Below, piece after piece: positions 14,001-25,400 of a DNA stretch of 64,000 nucleotides. Position 1 is the first letter of the stretch. The number at the start of each line of letters is the position of its first letter. The translations under genes and the position numbers were made by a program. Below the pieces are notes generated by a model. The model was not told the origin of the DNA and did not search any database. It saw only the letters and a list, made by a program, of their open reading frames with translations. The stretch spans positions 42,248,998 to 42,312,997 of the forward strand of contig OX421492.1 of NCBI GenBank assembly GCA_949126835.1, in the 5' to 3' direction. The DNA is from Anisus vortex. Its lineage: Eukaryota; Mollusca; Gastropoda; Planorbidae.

Positions 14001-17000
14001 GGCGCCCTCAAGTCCAGGGAAAATAATCCTAGCCTGCACCAGGATTCGAACCCAGAACCTTCGGATCGTCAGTCGAACGCACTGCCGCTCGGCCACCATG
14101 CCCCAAAATAAACTAGAGTCTATAATAATAGCATCATAATGTAGGCGTAACAACCCCGTCCACAAGGGAAAATCGAAATGCTCCCCTACTTTACCAGACC
14201 CCATTGTTCTCCAAAACTTATTTTAAATGTCTTTGTTTTTTTAAAGAAATAATAACACTATTATTTACAGCCAAATAGAGCATCAGTGCAACAGTCTACT
14301 TCGAGTTGTGTCAGTGCTGCGTTTATTTTTAAAACAATTATTAAAGATAAATCTTCAATATGGGTCTATATCACGGAAGGCTGGGGAGGGAGGGGGGCAG
14401 TGAAATTGTAAGCTTAGTGCATTTATAGGCTACATATTAATTATTATAATGATGGCAACATGGACTTCTGGATATATTATTATACATCGGATAGGGCAAT
14501 GTGGGTGACCTGGGAAAGTGCTATATGTACAGGACTGTATAGAGGATATTGGTATAGCTGATTATAGCTTATATACTTAATATAGCCTACATAGGACGAT
14601 GGCTAAACCGATATTTAAGAAATAGAGTAGGGTCTATGGGATATGGCTAATGGCAAGGGACTATGTCAATCAATATACATGAGATAGGGTTATATTAATG
14701 GTATAGGGTTATTTTCATGGAAGAGCGATAATCACATGATATAGCGATGTTTATACAAGCCAACATGGTATATATACATTACAGACACTCCTTCTATAAA
14801 GAAGATTATTGCGTCCTACGCTCATCCGTGGTCCGAGTCTAGTCTTTAATTTTTATTAATGCTTTAAATGATGTTAAGTTACTGGTTTTCCTGGTTTGTT
14901 CAGGCACCCCATTAAGGGGCACGGTTGCCGAGCGGCAGCGCGTTCGACTGGCGATCCAAGGGTCCTGGGTTCGAATCCTGGTGCAGGCTAGGATTTTTTC
15001 CAGGATGTGCATAGTGCTGGCCACACAATCACTTAGTATGCCGTGGCCACGGAAACTGGTGAACGCTGCTTCACCGGCCCTATGGATCAATTTGGTCCGA
15101 CGGGATACTTTACTTTTTTCAGGCAACGCATTCCATGCCCGAATGCCACTCGGAAAGAAATAGTACTTATATGCATTTGTTCTCACATAAGGGACAAGAA
15201 AAGTGTTTTTGTCTTTATATTTATCTGAGCTTTGCAACAGGTTGTTATTGGGTTGTATTTCTAAATTAGAGCTTAATGCCTTATGTATTATTACTTCTTT
15301 ACCCTTTGCCCTTCTGTCCTCTAGTGTTTCTAGGTTTAGTGATTTTACTAATGGTGTTACTCTTGTCAATTGGGGAATTAATATATAAGCCAACATGGTA
15401 TAGGGCTATATTCATGGGATATGGATAAATGCTTGAGAGACGAATTGTCTGCTAGACGAAGTATCGTGGAAAGGGAAGTTTCTGTTAGACAAAATGTCAC
15501 GGTAGACGACGTGACTGATAGATTTAGAGGAAATGTTTCGATTGACAAAGTGTCGTTAGATGAGTTGAACGAATGGTCGTGGTCGAAATTTGTGTAGACG
15601 AATTCTGTCGTGATACCGATATTTCTTTTGCGAGCAAGAAGCCGCCTAACTAGGGTCGCCATCCGTCCCGATATATCGGGACCGTCACCGTTATGGACCT
15701 TCTTGTCCCGACATCCCGGCAAGACCCAATGGTTTCCTGATTTTGCAAAATACTGTTAAGACCTTGGCTTAAGTACTGAAGTAACGCCATCTGTTAGCGC
15801 AACATGCAGGCCTAAATGCAGCCTCAGTTAGTTTTATTTATATATTGACATGGTCGTCTCACAGATGGCGTTACCTGTTGCGTATCCTGTATCGACGATG
15901 CAAGCACCTTCTAGATATCTAGCACCATCATTCGAGAAAATATCAGACTTCATTTCTACACCCCATCTCAGAGTGTCCCGTGCCAGCTAGACATGGCAAC
16001 CAAGACTGGACGGTTGAAGCAATAGGCCTACTAAATGCAATAGTAGCAATAGGGGCTGTCCACCGTGCATTAGCCCACCTGTTTACTATTGATGGGAGCG
16101 TATCGGTGGTTTTCAGTGTTGAGGTCATGGGTACAGAAGTCAGAAGTGGACTTGCACCACCTTCCACCTAGACACACACTTCTGTACCCATGGGCCTCAA
16201 AGACTGGCGAAGTGTGTAAGCCGCCGATTCGATCCCATTAAGATTACACCGGAGGGCGAACGCATTGGGGGCAGCTCCCACTGTGGGTCCGCGTCCCATT
16301 GCACTACCGAAAGGCCACGTGGTCTCGGTGGGGAGGAAGCAATGGACACAGCAACCCGTCTCAGAACCACCCGGTGCCTGGATGTCCGTACCTATAGTAT
16401 AGGATTTGTGTTACCGGGTGACATTGCAGATATACGGGCGAGCCACCACGATAATGATCCATAGGGGAACCGCAGTGAACAATCGCTTGCTGCGGAATCC
16501 TTACTGTTACACGCCACGCCTTCGGTGTGTCGTGGGGTGGCTGTAGCCCGGACAGAGATTGGGAGTGCGCCCTGAGCTCAATCCTAACGTTACGCCCTGG
16601 ACGTCCGTTTTTTATGAGACCTTACAACTCCACCTAGACACAGGCCTTTCTGCTGCTTTTTTTTTCTCTTTGTCTCGGTGCCATCATCTAATCATGTCAG
16701 CATTTGTCTGACCATTTGGCCGTTTTCCACTAGGTTTCTAGGAGTTAATCTTATGTCCCTTTTACCCCTCTATTGTTTGGCAAAACCTTTTAGTGGTTAT
16801 CAAAGTTAATATGTTTTAAATCAAACTTTTCACTTTCAATATACTCCAATCCCATGTATATATTCCCTTAAAAAACAGTCATTTTAAGGACTACCTGGAA
16901 CCCTTGTTTATACTCCAATCCCATGTATATATTTCTATGCCTTGTATATACCTCTATCTCATGTATAATTCTTTCCCATGTGTATATCCCAATCCCCAGC

Positions 17001-19037
17001 CCATGTATGGACCATAGCACTATCCCATGTATATAACCCCATTCCATGTATATAGCCCTATCTCATGTAGCCTTTTTAACGCCATTACATGTATATAGCC
17101 CTATCCCATGTATATAACGCCATTACATGTATATAGCCCTCTCCCATGTATATAACCCCATTCCATGTATATAGCCCTATCTCATGTAGCCTTTTTAACG
17201 CCATTACATGTATATAGCCCTATCCCATGTATATAACGCCATTACATGTATATAGCCCTATCCCATGTATATAACGCCATTACATGTATATAGCCCTATC
17301 CCATGTATATAACAAAATAAAAAAAGTTGATTAAAAAAATTACCGTAGTTGGTAGGTTTGCAAAACACCTTTTCACAAAGTACCTAACACCCTCCAAATA
17401 TAGGCCTACCGGACTCCTCATACTTCCCTTACAGGTAGGTTGCCATCCGTACCGATATACCGGTCCGTCACCGTTATGGACCTTCCATGTAATTGTGTTC
17501 TAAATAAATAGTATTTTACTTCATTTTTACACCCCCATCTCAGAGTGTCCCGACGAGGTCTCAGCTAGATATGGCAACCCTACTTAAAGGGTATCCAGCA
17601 CATGGGAAAATTGGATATAATTTTAAACATGTCCGTTTCTTTTAAATGTGTTTTTTTCATACCCGGTGGTCTGTTGAAATACCTGCACTAAAAAACCGGA
17701 CACCTAATAATAGGCACTAGTAGGTATTGGCAGCAAGTGAGAGAATGGTGTTGGAAGTGGAAAAGTGGGGGGGGGGGGGGGGGGTGGACATTGTTTCCCA
17801 GCTCCTCCCTTCAAACACACCAGCTGCTAACATTAACATACGTTAGCCAACATGCTCTATTTAACTATAAATAATTGAGTTATTATATTTCCATTAAAAA
17901 ACTATATAAAACATCACCGTTTTGGGGAAAACAATGGGGTCTGGTAAGGTAGGGGAGCACTTGCCTTGGTAAACCCTTGCCTCCTCCCCAATGTTTATGC
18001 CGGTAGGCCTACCTATAACGATTAGCCTATAATATAGTGTTATTATTATAGTATTATAATATAGCTTTCAATACATTGTGTGGGACCACATTGTCTTCCC
18101 TCTTCCTTGCAAATATAAATACTACGTCACTTTTAATCACAATAAATCCACTCAATTAAAATACCGCAAAAATGCAAAGTTTCAAATGTCTGTGCCAGTG
18201 TATCGTCATATTCATATAATAAATACCGCCAAATCTGAATGTGTTAATTAAGCGATCGCAGCTTGAAGTGTGTAAGTGTACAGAGAAAAAAATGGACAAG
18301 CTTCCCCACTTCAAGGTAGGAATGTGTTTTAAATACTTTTTTTAAAACAAGTAGCATGGTTCTGTATGAAGGATTTTTACCTAAAGAAGCATGCAGCACG
18401 AATCAGATCAATTAATATGCCTTGCAAACGTTTTAAACTTTTAATTTAGCCTTAACTCGTTGACCTAATTAAATCACAATGTAGATTCAAGGGAACCCCC
18501 TCTCCCATGACGTCACAGACTAAAGCGGCATGGTAACCCTTGACCTGTGACCTTTTAGCACAAAATGGCGGATTGAGTCCGCTACTCCCCCGTGACGTCA
18601 CAGGCCAAGATGGCGTTGTTTCGTCTATATTAGTAGTAAAAAATCGCGTTCAAAAATATATTTTTTTTAAGTCTAAATATCGTTTGCGAGGCATATAATG
18701 ACTTGATTCGTGCGAATTGGGCATGAATCTTTAAAAAATTTTCATACAGAAACAAAAAACTCGTGGGCTAACGCAGGTAAACAATTACCACATAGACTAT
18801 AGTGACATTGGATTGACATAGTCACATAGTACTATTAATGACTTTATGACATACTACATAGTCATAGTCGACTCATAGTGACAGTACTAATGAGTACTGA
18901 CACTGACAGTTAGTAGTGTAGTCAGGAGTCAGTGATGAGTGAGTTACTCAGTTAGTATTTTAAATTAGGGCCTAATAACTAATTGTCTAATAACTTACAT
19001 GTGATTTTTGATCACTTTGCAAACCAATATCTTCCAT
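8005..19037 (-). CDS. FAM219A/B homolog, 5 exons, 164 aa
   Basis: The coding exons on the minus strand, in transcript order, are 19037-18999, 10278-10197, 9529-9448, 8630-8526 and 8191-8005. All introns are GT-AG and the phases agree. The product starts MEDIGLQSDQKSH and ends ACCITNSCSIQ. Family hallmarks seen are a basic segment (ERQRDMARRSAS), an RLTVPTN patch, a QPLVALMSEE acidic stretch, and the diagnostic C-terminal LIKDGYNLDLEPDDEDLDLI with a cysteine cluster before the final IQ. Human FAM219A (185 aa) has the same order and a similar tail, so the match is firm. No enzymatic or transport function is established for this family, and none is proposed here. The start codon has a purine at -3 and G at +4, and exon 1 ends in a perfect GTAAGT donor. 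Intron 1 (8.7 kb) is loaded with transposons. The gene is divergent from HACD3. Confidence 0.9.
9372..9440. repeat. Short tandem repeat in FAM219 intron 3
   Basis: Three head-to-tail copies of a 23-bp unit, TTAACTATATATAATATTTATA. The array ends about 8 bp from the splice donor of FAM219 exon 3 (the donor is at 9446-9447 on the minus strand). Confidence 0.9.
11145..12380 (-). mobile_element. L2/CR1-like LINE, 5'-truncated, reverse transcriptase frame intact
   Basis: A 374-codon frame on the minus strand (12377-11253) begins at reverse transcriptase motif A (LLDLSAAFDVIDH). It continues through GVPQGSVLGPILFS and the catalytic FADD box (KLFADDTELYISF) to a typical C-terminus with RLDYCNSCLWGIP, RDLHWLPVQKRIELK and APVLWNNLP. 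The endonuclease and fingers region are missing, so the copy is truncated right at the palm. The 3' untranslated part is short and ends in an ATT microsatellite (about 11147-11162), with GCGCTATAAAAGTGCTCATT just before it, a layout usual for L2/CR1-type elements. Because the frame is open, this is a fairly young copy. It sits in FAM219 intron 1, in the same orientation as the gene. Confidence 0.9.
13840..14105 (-). mobile_element. tRNA-derived SINE (minus), near full length
   Basis: Read on the minus strand, it opens GGGGCATGGTGGCCGAGCGG, with an A-box-like start, followed by a B box (GGTTCGAATCC) about 50 bp later. A middle block containing CTACCCAGCT follows, then the shared tail GTGGCCACAGAAACTGGTG down to GGTCCAAAGGG. 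The head resembles a Leu/Ser-type tRNA but has lost a foldable cloverleaf. It is inserted in the left arm of the inverted repeat. Confidence 0.85.
14839..15390 (-). pseudogene. C-terminal fragment of a non-LTR reverse transcriptase, split by a SINE
   Basis: On the minus strand, 15390-15115 reads as the end of a LINE ORF2 (LNLETLEDRRAKGKEV, NTFLVPYVRTNAYKYYFF, then IRAWNALPE). The frame is cut by the SINE at 14916-15120 and resumes at about 14905 as EQTRKTSNLTSFKALIKIKD followed by a stop. Removing the SINE and one copy of the flanking duplication restores a continuous reading frame of this remnant. The family is clear from the FFP-x-x-x-R-x-W-N-x-LP signature. The clade is not certain. Only the C-terminus is present. 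Confidence 0.8.
14916..15120 (+). mobile_element. tRNA-derived SINE (plus) inside a LINE fragment
   Basis: Begins GGGGCACGGTTGCCGAGCGG with B box GGTTCGAATCC at about 14969, then the shared GCCGTGGCCACGGAAACTGG and GGTCCGACGGG tail. It lacks about 60 bp of the middle block present in the copy at 13840-14105. It is flanked by near-identical 15-bp stretches TTCAGGCACCCCATT (left) and TTCAGGCAACGCATT (right), which look like an insertion-site duplication. Confidence 0.85.
15655..16003. mobile_element. MITE with GTTGCCAT termini, larger copy
   Basis: The left end is GGGTCGCCATCCGTCCCGAT and the right end CCAGCTAGACATGGCAACC. Both ends match the 147-bp copy at 17437-17583, with the same order of internal blocks (CCGTCACCGTTATGGACCTT, then CCCATCTCAGAGTGTCCCG). 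This copy has about 200 bp of extra internal sequence. It lies at the centre of the large inverted repeat. Confidence 0.7.
16177..16628. mobile_element. GC-rich 452-bp insertion of unknown class
   Basis: The segment is much richer in G+C than its neighbours and is flanked on both sides by TCCACCTAGACACA (16163-16176 and 16629-16642), which looks like a 14-bp target duplication. No long open frame or A/B boxes were found. A 14-15 bp inverted repeat (CATGGGTACAGAAG at about 16127 and CTTCTGTACCCATG at about 16179) spans its left edge, which complicates the simple insertion reading. It could be a 5'-end fragment of a retroelement. Confidence 0.5.
16900..17312. repeat. Tandem repeat of CATGTATATAGCCCTATC-type units
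   Basis: About ten to twelve copies of an approximately 38-bp dimer built from CCATGTATATAGCCCTAT and CCATGTATATAACGCCAT. A larger duplicated block includes TCATGTAGCCTTTTTAACG. An inverted, weaker counterpart (ATAGGG and TATATACATGAG-type words) lies at 14440-14770, supporting the inverted-repeat model for the whole region. Confidence 0.85.
17437..17583. mobile_element. 147-bp MITE with GTTGCCAT termini
   Basis: Terminal inverted repeats are AGGTTGCCATCCGT at the left and AGATATGGCAACCCT at the right. It is the compact relative of the copy at 15655-16003 and points the same way, although the two sit in opposite halves of the large inverted repeat. The two copies were therefore probably independent insertions. 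Confidence 0.7.
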
Positions 19038-19480
19038 ACTTTATACTTTAAAAGTATAATAATCAACAATTTAATCTATAATTGGGCTATTGTCATTTTA
19101 ATTTTTAAGGTAGCCGTGCTGTTAGTCTATATTAAATTATCATTATGATCCTAATAAAATACAATTTTTCAGAACCGGAAGTTTTTATAGTTCCAAGTTT
19201 TACTATAAACAATTTGAAGTCTATTTAAAAAGTCTGCTAGGCTTATACATAATTCTAGAAATATAGAAAAATATATATTCTAGAATAAGTATATTTAAAA
19301 AAAAGACACTGTATTGTTTACAAAGCCGATTATAATTTGCCATAAAGATTATATTTATTTCTTTGAATAGAAATGGGTGTTTTGATCAAGTCTTTTTTTT
19401 AAATATACATTTAATTTAATTTGTTCTCTTGATCTGAATCCCGATATTTAAAGTTTTAAACTAAATAAATAATAAACAAG
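19038..19480. promoter_or_regulatory. Putative bidirectional promoter between FAM219 and HACD3
   Basis: Only 443 bp separate the two divergent start codons. The interval holds a perfect ETS-family site ACCGGAAGT at 19174-19182, a motif common in bidirectional housekeeping promoters of animals. No convincing TATA box is fixed in position. The 5' untranslated regions of both genes must lie inside this interval or be split by introns outside it, so exact initiation sites cannot be given. Confidence 0.55.
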
Positions 19481-22400
19481 ATGGCAACGACTCTAAGTCC
19501 ATTTGTCTACTGGGGACAATCTAATGCATCTATTTCACTTAAGGTTGATTTAAGAAATGTTGAGGTAACAATTATGTTTTTGCATATCTTTGTTTTATCT
19601 ATATCATGCATAATATTGAGTGAGCCGATGTAACTGTAATAGACTACTGCCAAGGCCAAGCGTTTTATTTAGGTTCCGCTTACAGCTGACCACAGTTACC
19701 GGCAGAACGTGAACATTACTCAGTCATTACTGACATTAGGCCTATTACTATTGACTATTTAATATTTAGGCTATACTTTGGTGTAATTGGTTCTATTTTT
19801 TTTTTTAAGTTTCATATATCATTTTAAAGATCTTTTTGTCCTGAATACGAAAATCGAGGTTTCATTAAGCGGTTCCTTTTCTGTGATTTTTTATTTAATG
19901 TTGAATATTTGTTAATTTTGCATGTTTTATGAAATAATTTTACTTCCCTTGAGCACTTTGTGTTTTATTGTGTTACGTCCCTTTGGTTTGTTTATTTTTT
20001 TCACACTACATGTACTGCACGCTTCTCGGACCAGATTTTTTAGCCATTATTATCGGTTAGTTTCTAAGCTTTCTAAGTATTTGTTAATCATTATTATCGG
20101 TTAGTTTCTAAGCTTTCTAAGTATTTGTTAATCATTAGTATCGGTTAGTTTCTAAGTATTTGTTAATCATTAGTATCGGTTAGGTTACAGCATAGGCCAT
20201 AGGGATAGCTATACATAGCCAACCTGGCCATATCTTGGGACAGGAAGTAGTCTTCTAGAAAAGTATGCATGCTCAATAGACGAGGTGGTCTCAACAAGTA
20301 GGAAGAAAGAACAATAGGATTTTGTGTCATTTTGTGTTATTTCATATGAAATACGGTAAGAATAATTATATTTTTTTATTCATTCCGTGCAATTTTGCCC
20401 CTTTTCGGTATCGGGTCTAAGAAATTCCCACTGAAAATTTTCATCCGAGGAGCTTTTGATGAGTGTCTTAGGAATCGCTGCAGAATATCGTGTTTCATGG
20501 CTGTGTGACGTCACAAGCCTTTTGTAAACACAATGGAAATGAATTTTTTTTGCGATGAAAATTTTTTTTTTTCATTTCCAATAGTCTGCCGCTTTTCCTA
20601 AGACACTTATCAATGGCTCCACGCGATAAAATTTTCAGTTGGAATTTTTTAGAACCCTACTTTTCTAGAACCAACTACACTAAAGTATTACCAATATTTA
20701 TATTGACTGACATTTTAACACGAACATGGCCGTTGTTAGTTGTTCAACAACTTGTTGATTGTTGTACCCGTCTATACAACTATACTAAAAATACTGTGAC
20801 TATAAACTATACAGCAGGGGCAGGCCCGGATTTAGAGACCCCAGGGCCCCTAGGCACTTGACATTTGGGGGCCCCCCACCATCTTGAAGCTATTTTGGAA
20901 ATTTAGCAAATTAAATGCACTAGTGCAGAACATATTATTTTTAATAGACTTTAATAAACATCATAATAATACAGTCTATGTTACTATAGTCTATAGTTAC
21001 GACATTCTATAAAATGTATAGAATCATATTATACGACAAACTGTCTTCTGTGCAAAAGAACAAATGACGTTATCATAGTCAATTGCATTATTTCTGACTC
21101 TATGTAGCCTACATTAAAAACAGAGAGTGAATTGAGCCTGTTCTTTGTTAGATCTTAAGTAATTCTTTACTCTCTTTAGTGTGAAAACGACCGTTCTGCT
21201 GAGCTGGTATATCAGTGACGATAACTCCATAACGTCATCATTTGACGACAAATGTGCTTGCAGGTGCATACACTCGTTTTCCAAAGTCATATCCAAATCC
21301 CACTGATAAAAAAGTTATACGGTTTCTGTTTCCTTCACGAATGTCTTTAGATTTCAAACGATATAGTTTTGTAAGAAAGTCAAAATTTTACTTAACTCCT
21401 CAGAAGCAGTTCCGCGTCTCAGTAGTTTTGTAATTAGTCAGTCTATAATGACGTTAAAAATGGTAACTCTGAATCTGTTCCTGCCAGAGAGTTCGGTCTC
21501 GTTTCCTTTTTCTTCGTCGAACTCGACTTTACGCGTACGTTTCCTCTGCATGTCATATGCATAGCTATTTTCATCGGATTTTTCAATAACTTTCGACTCA
21601 TAATGATCAAAGGTACTGGGTTTCCTTAAGTGTTCTGGGTATGTTACCAAAGACTGATACAGTTCAACGATCTACCCAGGTCGCTGTTAACATATTGGAG
21701 AGATTTGCTTACTTTGTTGAGCCTATCCAAGATGTCATTCCAGAGAAGTGACAAAAAGCAAGTTTTTATCGAGGCTAATGAATTCAGAAGACCTGAAGCC
21801 TCAGAGCGCGTAGATGGTTTTTCATTTGCATCATTGGCAATTATCTGAAGAGCTGCTATGATCTCATCCCAGGAGCAACATAGACTTTGGCAGGCATCAG
21901 CTCGAACAGACCATCTTGTCTGAGAAAGACTCTTCACGACTGTTGAATTTGACTTCCGTTTCGGCAGCACAATTTCCCATCTGTGTGTTGATGCCGACAA
22001 AAAAAACTATACAATGACTGCAAAATACAGAAGAAAGATACGACAGCTTTACAAGACTCGGCCGCACAGGGAACGAAATCTATCAGAGGGTTCATTTGTT
22101 TTATTCTTACCTGAAGACCAGAATATACACCTGACATATTGCTAGCATTGCCGTAAGACTGCCCCCGGCATAATTGTCGTAAGACTGCCCCCGGCATATT
22201 GCTAGCATTGTCGTAAGACTTCTTCTTCTTCGCCATTATCAACACCTAGTGGAGCATAGGCCATCAACAATCTCTTTCCATGTCCTCCTGTCTCTTGCTA
22301 TCTTCTCTAACTCCTTCCAAGTTCCCCCGATCACCTGCACATCCTTTTCTACTTCCCTCCGCCAGGTGTTCTTTGGTCTACCTCTTCGTCTTGCACCCTG

Positions 22401-25400
22401 GGGATTCCACGAAAGAGCTTGTCTAGTCAAATTTGTCGTTGGTCTCCTCAATGTGTGGCCTATCCATCTCCATCTCCTTTTTTGTATTCTTGTTCTACTG
22501 GAATATGTGCTGTCCTTTCCCATACAGTTGCATTTGTAATTTTGTCATACCATTTAATATCCGTTATTCTACGAGGGCAGCCATTCACAAAAGTTTGTAG
22601 TTTGTTCAAATCCCCCTTTGTTAATCTCCAACTTTCTGAGCCATATAGTAAGACAGATTTTACGTTAGAATTAAAGATTCTTAATTTAGTTTTGGTTCTA
22701 TCTATCAGAGGGTTCATTTGTTTTATTCTTACTCGAAGACCAGAATATACACCTGACATATTGCTAGCATTGTCGTAAGACTGCCCCCGGCAATTGGCGA
22801 TATCCAAGACGTGATTTTTCAATGTCTCTAGGACGACTTTAGCCACAATTTGGAATGAATTTCAAAAATCGTTCGACATGACATCCGTCTTCATAGACAT
22901 ATCTCACTATGAAAGAAAGTTGATCTACATGAGAAATGTCCGGAGTAGAGTCCACAGAGATAGAGAAATATTTGACATTTTTTATCTCAGTCACGATTGT
23001 ATTTATGACATTTTCTGCCATGATATTGATCATTTCATATTTTTGACGAAAGATATGATGTTGTGCCACTTCCTTTGTTACCTTGACGTATTATGTGTAA
23101 GTCCAGAAAAGGATCGCACTCAGCCAAAAGTGGGTCATAACATAGTTCCCACTGATTTTTTATCTCATGGGAAACTCTAAACGGCAATCCGCGTGCAGAA
23201 AGTGACCTCACAACAGTCCCAATGCGACTCAAAATCCCATGTCAGCATTTTATTTCTTCTACCGTTTGAAGAACAAGACTCTTGTCAACTCTACCGACAG
23301 CACTTTCCTAGCTAATTGTGTCACAACTGCTGTGTCCAAATCCTCATGTAACATGTTCCTTCATTCTTTAAATAAATTAAACTGCGCTTTTCCAGTTGTT
23401 GTACCCTTCATTAGCTAGCGACCACAATTTCCCAAACATCTTACAAGGGGCGCAAACACTGCACCCTTGCTCTTCGAAAATATGAGCCAAGTTCGAGGTC
23501 GTGTTTTACCATTGTTTATTGTTCGGCTAAGAAGAGCAGAGCTGTAAGTTATATTATGAGTGACCTGTTTTTGAAAAATGTAGTAAAAATATTTATTATA
23601 ATATTATTTTCTATAAAGCTTTTTGATAAGGCAAGCCAGGCTTTTGAGTTTATGTAAAGATTCCGCCACCGGGGCCCCTAAGCTGGCTGGGCCCCTAGAC
23701 CCGGGCCTTGTGGGCCTAGGCGGAAATCCGGGCCTGGGCAGGGGTGGGCGGATGGGAGCAGGGGCTGGAGCAAGGCGAAGGCGAAGGCTTTACTTTACGA
23801 CTTTACCCAATGACCAATATATATATTTAATATATGGGATATGACAATGCAATGAAGAGCCAAAGCAGCATTTCATTTATCCACCCCTGAATGCTCTGAT
23901 ATCATAGTGTCTAACCTAAGTATAGTCAGAATATTAATAGCAATGATCATATATATAAGCTAAGGGTTAAATCAGCAACATGGTTTAGGCTTTAGGCTAC
24001 TAGTTATTCAATGCCAATTTGAATATTGAATGTATTCTGAATTCTGTTAGGGATTTTAAACCATAATTGGAAATCCATTTAGGCCTATTGGTTTTATTAG
24101 AAGACAATCATTTACAAGTGGTGACCCATGGTTTTATTGGTTGTAAAGAAAAATATTTTCACATAGCCTAGTGTGATTTCCAAAAAACAATTCATTAAAT
24201 AAATGCTTTTGTAAATACTAATTAGTCTTAGAGATTTTTTTTTACACATCCAGACAATTGCTTGCAATATAATATAGCACAAATAACACCAAACCAAATT
24301 ATATGAATTGACAATTATTGCTAGTCTATGATGCTTCCTGTTGATGTACACACTTGAGACACTCTTAGTGGGTTTTCATGCTGACACTGAATTTTCAGGA
24401 GATAGACAGAATATTCTACTAAACAATTTAAATAAATGCCTTGCAAATCATTGATTCAGATCTTCTACTAGAATTTCAACAAATAGAAGTGAACCGAGAT
24501 ACAATGCTTGCTCATCCATACATCATAATGTTAAACAATATTCAGAAATGTGATTATCAGCCTTAAGGGATACAACATGATTCAAGCATGTGATCTCACT
24601 AATCTTAAAAATTGCAAATAGTAGTTTACATAATGAGTACTCACCCTTTTTCTTCCATTAATTTTGTCTAACAATGTTATTCACATAATATTCCATTTGT
24701 AACTTCTATTGACTAATCTACAGAATGTTGAAACATCACTTACTGAAGAGACTTTAGATTTTAGTGCTCAAGGATTGGGTGTAAAAGGTGTCAATTCCTA
24801 CAGCTTTCATTTGGATTTCTATCTTCCAGTTGATCCTCAGGTTTGTGTAATTGATTTTTGTGTGTGCATGTTTCATTTACATGCATCATGCTTACATTTT
24901 TTATGGATTTAATATAATAAATACTAAAGATAAAATTGTTTGACTGTTTCTGATTACATTGTTGTTTTTCTTAGGGCATTTCTTAACATTTGTATTTTAA
25001 TTAAGTAATAGCAAATTTATAAGCTTACGTAATATTACAAATCCCTAAATTTGTGACCCTCCACCACAAAACAAGTTGAATTGTGCCTCAAGCTATTTTG
25101 AGCTACAGTTAAAAATATGTCAGATTTTTATAATTTCTAATTATTATTTTTTTCACATTTCTGTGGTGAATTTTTCTTCTAAATATAATTATAAATTATG
25201 TACAAAATTTTTTTTAAGTAACATCCTGTATTGTTTCATGTGAAAAAGCAAAATAATAAATTTGAAATTTCTGAAAATCAGGTTTCAGACAGGGGTTACA
25301 GTAAAACACACAAAGCTAAGACTAAGAGACTATTTCTCCAAATTTTAAAATAATTTTCACCATTGAATTCAGCATTCAAATCACTATAACCCTAGGGTGG

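Larger units (their letters stand above)
12561..18790. mobile_element. 6.2-kb imperfect inverted repeat with long arms, FAM219 intron 1
   Basis: The ends are TGGTAATTGTTTACC (12561) and its reverse complement at 18790. The outer 560 bp of each arm (12561-13127 and 18222-18790) match closely in inverted orientation. Inverted matches continue inward: the 13665-13730 block (TTTATTGTGATTAAAAGTGAC) pairs with about 18120-18180, the ACCAGACCCCATTGTT block at about 14195 pairs with about 17925-17950, and TATAGGG/CCCTATA-type repeats at 14440-14770 pair with about 16900-17320. About 480 bp (13128-13605) are unmatched on the right. The arms were enlarged unequally by SINE, LINE and MITE insertions. 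No transposase frame or clear target duplication is visible, so foldback element, segmental inversion-duplication and giant MITE all remain possible. Confidence 0.8.

Noticed and set aside
13840..14105. tRNA gene suggested by A and B boxes
   Set aside because: The head is fused to a conserved non-tRNA tail, recurs at several places and cannot form a proper cloverleaf. It is a SINE.
14839..15396. 185-codon single protein
   Set aside because: It is a chance fusion of a LINE C-terminus with an inserted SINE, not a gene.
17766..17786. Long poly-G run as a functional G-quadruplex site
   Set aside because: A single homopolymer in repeat-rich DNA; likely slippage, with no supporting context.
20613..20861. 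82-codon open frame next to the palindromic MITE
   Set aside because: It covers part of the MITE and the hAT terminus; no coding feature.
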